Part shown: one piece after another, positions 52,671-56,474 of the stretch | Layout of the letters: every line of letters starts with the position of its first letter | Numbering within the stretch: position 1 is the first letter of the stretch | From: an uncultured Collinsella sp. | GTDB lineage: Bacteria; Actinomycetota; Coriobacteriia; Coriobacteriales; Coriobacteriaceae | Length of the DNA stretch: 56,474 nucleotides | Assembly: GCA_902478985.1 (NCBI GenBank) | Contig: CABSNH010000001.1 | Coordinates: 1 to 56,474, forward strand | Direction: 5' to 3' | Notes under the pieces: model-generated | What the model was told of the DNA's origin: nothing | Databases searched by the model: none | The model's input: only the letters and a program-made list of their open reading frames with translations | Position numbers and translations under genes: made by a program

Positions 52671-53561
52671 ATGAGTGATTTTGTCCTGACCTGTGAATCC
52701 GCCGCCGACCGAACCCGCGAGTTCTTTGAATCGCGCAATATCCCTGTCGTGTGTTTTCACTACGAGATCGACGATGTTGTCTATACGGACGATCTGTATC
52801 AGTCGATTGCGCCGGACGAGTTTTTTGCCCAGATTGCCGCGGGCGCCATGCCCAAGACGTCTCAGGTGAGCGTGGGTGAGTACGAGGAGTTTTGGGAGCC
52901 ATTTGTTGCCGAGGGTAAAGACGTGCTGCACCTGGCGTTGTCGTCGGGTATTTCGGGCACGTATGGATCGGCCTGCGTTGCGGCGCAGATGCTTGCGGAT
53001 CGCTATCCCCAGGGCGGCAAGGTACGCGTCATCGACTCGCTGGCGGCGTCTTCGGGCTTTGGCCTGCTGGCGGAATGTGCCGCCGACGTTCGCGATAGCG
53101 GCGCTTCGCTCGACGAGACGGCCGCTTGGATTGAGGAGCATAAACTCAACCTGCACCACTGGTTCTTCTCGACCGATTTGTCGAGTTACCTGCGCGGCGG
53201 TCGCATTTCGGCCGCGAGCGCGATCATCGGCACGGCGCTCAAGATTTGCCCGCTTATGACGGTCGATTGCGAAGGTGAGCTGGCGCCACGCGAGAAGATT
53301 CGCACCAAGAAGCGCGCGATCTCCGAGATGGCCAAGACCGTGATGGCGCATGTGCAGGACGGCGCGAACTATTCGGGCAAGTGCATCATGTCGCACTCGG
53401 CGTGCCGCGAGGACGCCGAGGCCGTTGCGGCACTGATAGAGGAACAGGTTCCGCAGCTCAAAGGCAAGATTGAGATCAATAGCATCGGTGCTCTGATTGG
53501 CTCGCATACCGGCCCCGGCACGGTGGCCGTCTTCTTTATGGGTGACAAGCGCGTGGACTAA
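52671..53561 (+). CDS. DegV-family fatty-acid-binding protein
   Basis: The 296-residue protein is of the DegV/FakB family, which binds fatty acids for phosphorylation by FakA. It has DFVLTCESAADR, PKTSQVSVGEYEEFW, LALSSGISGTYGSA and RGGRISAASAIIGTALKICP. The closing GPGTVAVFFMGD is also family-like. ATG 52671 has GGAG six bases upstream; the frame extends further, without homology. No FakA is in the window. Confidence 0.92.
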   Translation: MSDFVLTCESAADRTREFFESRNIPVVCFHYEIDDVVYTDDLYQSIAPDEFFAQIAAGAMPKTSQVSVGEYEEFWEPFVAEGKDVLHLALSSGISGTYGSACVAAQMLADRYPQGGKVRVIDSLAASSGFGLLAECAADVRDSGASLDETAAWIEEHKLNLHHWFFSTDLSSYLRGGRISAASAIIGTALKICPLMTVDCEGELAPREKIRTKKRAISEMAKTVMAHVQDGANYSGKCIMSHSACREDAEAVAALIEEQVPQLKGKIEINSIGALIGSHTGPGTVAVFFMGDKRVD

Positions 53562-53625
53562 CGTTTGTGGGCTGGCTGACGGTTTTAACGGCTACGCCTG
53601 TTCTCCTGACATTCGATAACAGAAA

Positions 53626-53658
53626 AAGGCCCGTCCCGTTGTTTGCGGGGCAGGCCTT
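53626..53658 (-). terminator. terminator of the TIM-barrel gene
   Basis: AAGGCC and GGCCTT enclose an inner TCCCG/CGGGG stem, with TTTTT following on the minus strand. Confidence 0.75.
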
Positions 53659-53668
53659 GCTGTTGCGG

Positions 53669-54760
53669 CTAGCGTTTCTTTCCGCGGAAGAAGAAACCGT
53701 GCAGCGAGGGCTTGAGTCCGCGGTTGGCGCGACGCTCCTCGATATGATCATGGATCGAAGCGACGCGTTCGATGACTTCGTCGGGGATCGGCACGTCGGG
53801 ATTCATGTTCTCGACCTGGCTAACCTCGGCGGCGGTGACCTGGTCGATAATGGGCACATCGTCGCGCGAGATGACAGGTGTGGCGTCTTCCTTCATCTTG
53901 CGATAGCGCTGCATCATGTCGGTCTGAAGCTGCTGGGCCGAAGGCGGCGTCCAGATGATGGCGTTGGCGCCGGCGGCTATGGTTTCGCGGATGCTCTCGG
54001 GCGTTTTGCCGCCCGGTGCGATGAGCGGCAGGTTGGGATAGTGCTCGCGCAGTTCACGCAGGACCTGCGGCGTGTTCTTGCCGGCCGCGATGTTGAGGAT
54101 CTTGGCTCCGGCGCGCACCTTGGCATGCGCATCGTCGTCGCAGCGAACGACCGTGGCGATGACGGGGATATCGGCGATGTTGGTGATGTGCTCGACCATC
54201 TCGGCGGTAGCGGGGGAGTTGACCACGCAGCCCGCCGCGCCCTGCATCTCGGATACGGCCGCCATCTGCACGGAACGCTTACCGGTGGTGGTGCCGCCGC
54301 CAACGCCCACAAAGACCGGGCACTCGGCAACAGTCAGCAGCGCCTGCGTAATGGCGGGCTGCGGCGTGAAGGGGTAGACGGCAAACACGGCATCGGCATT
54401 TGAATTGCGGATGACCGCCACGTCGGTGGTGTAGATGAGCGATTTGATGCGGCGGCCAAAGAGCGTAAAGCCGCTGGCCTCTTCGATCTCATCGGGCATG
54501 CGGAGGGCCGCCTTGCGCAGGCGCCCGTCGATGGGCAGCGGCTCCATGGGCAAAAGGCCGTTGGGAGTTACGGCCACCTGGGGCTCGGTAAATTCGTCTG
54601 CAAGCTCTACCTCGGAGAAGTCGACCGAGGCGACGATGTCCTCGTGAACCTCGGCGGGAACATCGATGGGGGCTTGGTCGTTCGTCGCGGCAGGCGTCTC
54701 GAAGGAGCTGGTGCCGACAAAGGCGTCGACGCGCTCGTTCAAATCGTTGAGAGAATCCAT
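53669..54760 (-). CDS. TIM-barrel protein, KDPG-aldolase-like, function unknown
   Basis: The 363-residue protein has an acidic N-terminus (about 1-75), then a predicted beta/alpha barrel, with strands such as VAVIRNSNADAVFAVYPF, CPVFVGVGGGTTTGKRSV, IPVIATVVRCDDDA, AKILNIAAG and NLPLIAPGGKTPESIRETI. The last segments recall KDPG aldolases, but no matching catalytic Glu/Lys pair could be fixed. The C-terminus is basic (SLHGFFFRGKKR). It is a single gene with its own terminator. The annotation should remain a fold-level one. Confidence 0.6.
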   Translation of the reverse strand: MDSLNDLNERVDAFVGTSSFETPAATNDQAPIDVPAEVHEDIVASVDFSEVELADEFTEPQVAVTPNGLLPMEPLPIDGRLRKAALRMPDEIEEASGFTLFGRRIKSLIYTTDVAVIRNSNADAVFAVYPFTPQPAITQALLTVAECPVFVGVGGGTTTGKRSVQMAAVSEMQGAAGCVVNSPATAEMVEHITNIADIPVIATVVRCDDDAHAKVRAGAKILNIAAGKNTPQVLRELREHYPNLPLIAPGGKTPESIRETIAAGANAIIWTPPSAQQLQTDMMQRYRKMKEDATPVISRDDVPIIDQVTAAEVSQVENMNPDVPIPDEVIERVASIHDHIEERRANRGLKPSLHGFFFRGKKR

Positions 54761-54952
54761 GGCGGTCCGTTTCTATGTTGTGCGGTCGGCAGTGTACGAC
54801 CGGCGTTGCGAGTGCTAAATCGTTTGACGAGTTGATTTTTCCCCGCTGCGCCATCCGTTAGACTGAAGGGCCCGCGAACGTGAAGGAGCTGTGGTGGCGG
54901 GAATCGAGGTGCTATCTTGAATGTCCCGTATACAAAAGAGAGGTGACGCGGT

Positions 54953-55123
54953 ATGGAATTTTCGGCAATGTTAGGCTCGATTGGCCTATGCGTGGGCGCA
55001 ATCGTTGCCGCCGCGGTCATCTACTTTGCGGTCACGGCCATTAAGGGCAAAAAGGCCGAGCGCAAGGAGCGTGAAGCGCTTGCGCGGCATAAGGACCAGC
55101 AGGACAGGCACGCACGGCGATAG
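54953..55123 (+). CDS. 56-residue membrane protein
   Basis: The frame reads MEFSAMLGSIGLCVGAIVAA and continues through AVIYFAVTAIKGKKAERKER to a charged tail rich in Arg, Glu, Asp, Gln and His. One membrane helix spans about residues 5-29, with the basic end probably inside. GAGAGGTGA lies a few bases before the ATG. It fills the gap between two minus-strand genes and is in the only open frame there. No named family is recognised. Confidence 0.65.
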   Translation: MEFSAMLGSIGLCVGAIVAAAVIYFAVTAIKGKKAERKEREALARHKDQQDRHARR

Positions 55124-55147
55124 CTTGTTGAGTTTTGGATCCGTGCG

Positions 55148-56251
55148 CTAGCTGCGTTTTCGGACCAGGGCGATATAGAAGCCCTCAAAGTCGCGGCTGG
55201 GCGGAATGGTCAGCGTGCCGGGCATGCCGTTGGCAATGGCTGAGACGTGGCCCGCGGCAATGGCCTCGGTAAGGGCGTTGCACTCGATATGCGGCTTGTC
55301 GCCGGTATCCTGTGTGCGACGCGCTTCGCTTTCGCTTGGAGTGCCGTCGAGGGGGATGAGCTCGCAGTCCATATGCTTGTCGAGGGCCTCTTGCAGGGCG
55401 TCCTCGTTTTCCTGCGGCAAGATTGAACAGGTCGAATAGACGAGCGTGCCGCCCGGTTTGAGGGCCCCCATGGCGCGGTCCAGAAGCGCGCGCTGCGAGC
55501 GGGCGCACTTGACGAGCAGCTGCTCGGTGAGGCCGCGCAGACTTTTCTCGTTGCCGCTGATGACGGTGCCCGTACCGGTACAGGGGGCGTCGAGCAGGAT
55601 ACGGTCAAAGCGGAAGAACTCGTCAAGCTCGCGCGCGTCAATACGCATGACGGGCACGTTTTTGGCGCCCTGGCGGCCCAAGTTGGCCTCGAGCTTTTCG
55701 GCGCGGGGAATGCTCATCTCGCAGGCGGTGAGGTGCGCCTGGCCCTGGGTGAGGGCGGCGATCTGCGTCGTCTTGCCGCCGGGGGCCGCGCACATGTCCA
55801 AGATATCCTCGCCGGCCTGCGCGCCCAGCACCAAAGGAGGCATCATGGACGACAGACTCTGCAGGTAGATCTTGCCGTCACGGTAGATGTCGAGGTCCCA
55901 CAGGTCGGAAACTTGGGCTTCGGGCAGGATGAAGGCATCCGGGTACCAGGCAACGGGGCGGTGGGCGATGTCGGCTGCGTCGAGCGCGACGGCGATGTCT
56001 TCGGCGGTCGCCTTGAGCGTGTTGGCGCGCAGCGTGACCGGGCGCGTGGCTGCGGCGCCAAAGCCCTCAATCACGAGCTCGGCATCGGCAGGCGTATAGG
56101 CGCCAGCAATCGTGTCGACCATAAAGCACGGCAGGTCGGCGGCGGAGTGTTGGGCGGCAAGCTGGTCGGAAAGCTCGGTAGCGGCAAACTGCCTGAGCTT
56201 GAGCTCGGGCTTAACCTGCTTTTTCTGCTTGCGACGACGCGGCTTGGACAT
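55148..56251 (-). CDS. RNA cytosine-C5 methyltransferase (RsmB/RsmF type)
   Basis: The 367-residue protein has the NOL1/NOP2/Sun motifs. The SAM site DMCAAPGGKTTQIA, the first catalytic Cys in LLDAPCTGTGTV and the second in YSTCSILPQENE are all present. It methylates a cytosine in rRNA or tRNA. It lacks a NusB-like domain and is shorter than typical RsmB; it may be RsmF-like or a Coriobacteriia variant. AAGGAAAG precedes the ATG. The basic start (RRRKQKK) could bind RNA. Confidence 0.9.
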   Translation of the reverse strand: MSKPRRRKQKKQVKPELKLRQFAATELSDQLAAQHSAADLPCFMVDTIAGAYTPADAELVIEGFGAAATRPVTLRANTLKATAEDIAVALDAADIAHRPVAWYPDAFILPEAQVSDLWDLDIYRDGKIYLQSLSSMMPPLVLGAQAGEDILDMCAAPGGKTTQIAALTQGQAHLTACEMSIPRAEKLEANLGRQGAKNVPVMRIDARELDEFFRFDRILLDAPCTGTGTVISGNEKSLRGLTEQLLVKCARSQRALLDRAMGALKPGGTLVYSTCSILPQENEDALQEALDKHMDCELIPLDGTPSESEARRTQDTGDKPHIECNALTEAIAAGHVSAIANGMPGTLTIPPSRDFEGFYIALVRKRS

Positions 56252-56310
56252 CCGTCTTTCCTTCCCATCCCAAATTGACTACTTTCCGGGCGCGCTGCTG
56301 CAGGCGTGCT

Positions 56311-56427
56311 TTAGTACTGGCTCTCGTGCTTGCTAAAGAAGTCGAAGCGCGGGGGCAGTGGCTTTACGCGGTGCTCGCCGGGCTTCTCGCCCAGGCTCTC
56401 CACAAACTCGTCCGTGGAGGCAAAGAT
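56311..56427 (-). CDS. C-terminal end of an unidentified protein, 5' end missing
   Basis: The 38 visible residues read FASTDEFVESLGEKPGEHRV and KPLPPRFDFFSKHESQY before the stop. The frame runs unbroken to 56427, where adapter sequence begins, so the rest of the gene is lost. The family is not recognised from this tail. It is on the same strand as, and 59 bases upstream of, the methyltransferase. Confidence 0.65.
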   Translation of the reverse strand: MFASTDEFVESLGEKPGEHRVKPLPPRFDFFSKHESQY

Positions 56428-56474
56428 CTGTCTCTTATACACATCTGACGCTGCCGACGAACTCTAGGGTGTAG
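56428..56474. other. residual Nextera adapter and index, not genomic
   Basis: CTGTCTCTTATACACATCT (56428-56446) is the Tn5 mosaic end. GACGCTGCCGACGA (56447-56460) completes the reverse complement of the read-1 adapter. ACTCTAGG (56461-56468) fits an i5 index slot, and GTGTAG begins the flow-cell primer. Confidence 0.97.

Noticed and set aside
1..56427. tRNA, rRNA or CRISPR features.
   Set aside because: No cloverleaf with a GGTTCRANTCC arm, no rRNA segments and no regularly spaced short repeats were seen. The tandem repeats found are protein-coding heptads or Ig-like repeats.

Overview
The window is one contig end-piece from a high-GC Gram-positive bacterium of the class Coriobacteriia, most like the gut genus Collinsella. 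This rests on my recognition of the proteins and gene style (AddAB, YerC, RuvCAB, class III fructose bisphosphatase, giant Ig-repeat surface proteins, strongly G/C-biased codons), not on a database search. The first gene is cut by the window edge. The last 47 bases are not genomic: they read as a Nextera read-1 transposase adapter followed by an i5 index, so genomic sequence stops near 56427.

Layout. 1-2290: cysK (partial) divergent from an Rrf2-family regulator with four clustered cysteines, a small phage-holin-like membrane protein, and a TrpR-like YerC preceded by a possible Trp-containing leader peptide. 2507-21996: DNA repair and replication, with addB-addA, dnaE, a SWIM/SNF2 helicase, a superoxide reductase, a degenerate NAD synthetase-like protein, and ruvC-ruvA-ruvB behind a good SOS box. 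22143-27724: formate-THF ligase, a one-TM protein with heptad repeats, a cation diffusion facilitator and a zinc-ribbon protein. 27725-34994 is the accessory part: an ADP-ribosylglycohydrolase operon with small ORFs and a frameshifted HicB-like/HTH gene, a PH-domain protein, a Tat-exported wall-anchored phosphatidylinositol phospholipase C and two duplicated lipoproteins. 35156-40607: fchA-folD, a C69 dipeptidase, and a phasin-like protein with an ABC1/UbiB kinase.

40756-49234 is the most striking region. A cobalamin riboswitch precedes a two-gene unit that encodes neither transport nor B12 synthesis. The first protein (about 2400 residues) has Ig-like repeats, three transcobalamin-like (DUF4430) domains, a PQQ-like beta-propeller, an InlB-type repeat and a C-terminal membrane anchor. 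The second has an N-terminal membrane anchor and one C-terminal DUF4430 domain. I infer a cobalamin-repressed surface system that captures corrinoids.

49334-56427: two GtrA-family proteins, fructose-1,6-bisphosphatase class III, DegV, a TIM-barrel protein of unknown role, a 56-residue membrane protein, an RNA m5C methyltransferase and the tail of one more gene.

Dispersed palindromic repeats of at least three kinds sit between genes: GGGGACGGAGG type at 2337 and 40608 with a degenerate copy near 1171, CTGGGACGGG type at 13266, and an unrelated 23-bp arm palindrome at 9299. One-carbon metabolism (fhs, fchA, folD) is spread over two loci. No tRNA, rRNA, CRISPR array or complete insertion sequence was seen.
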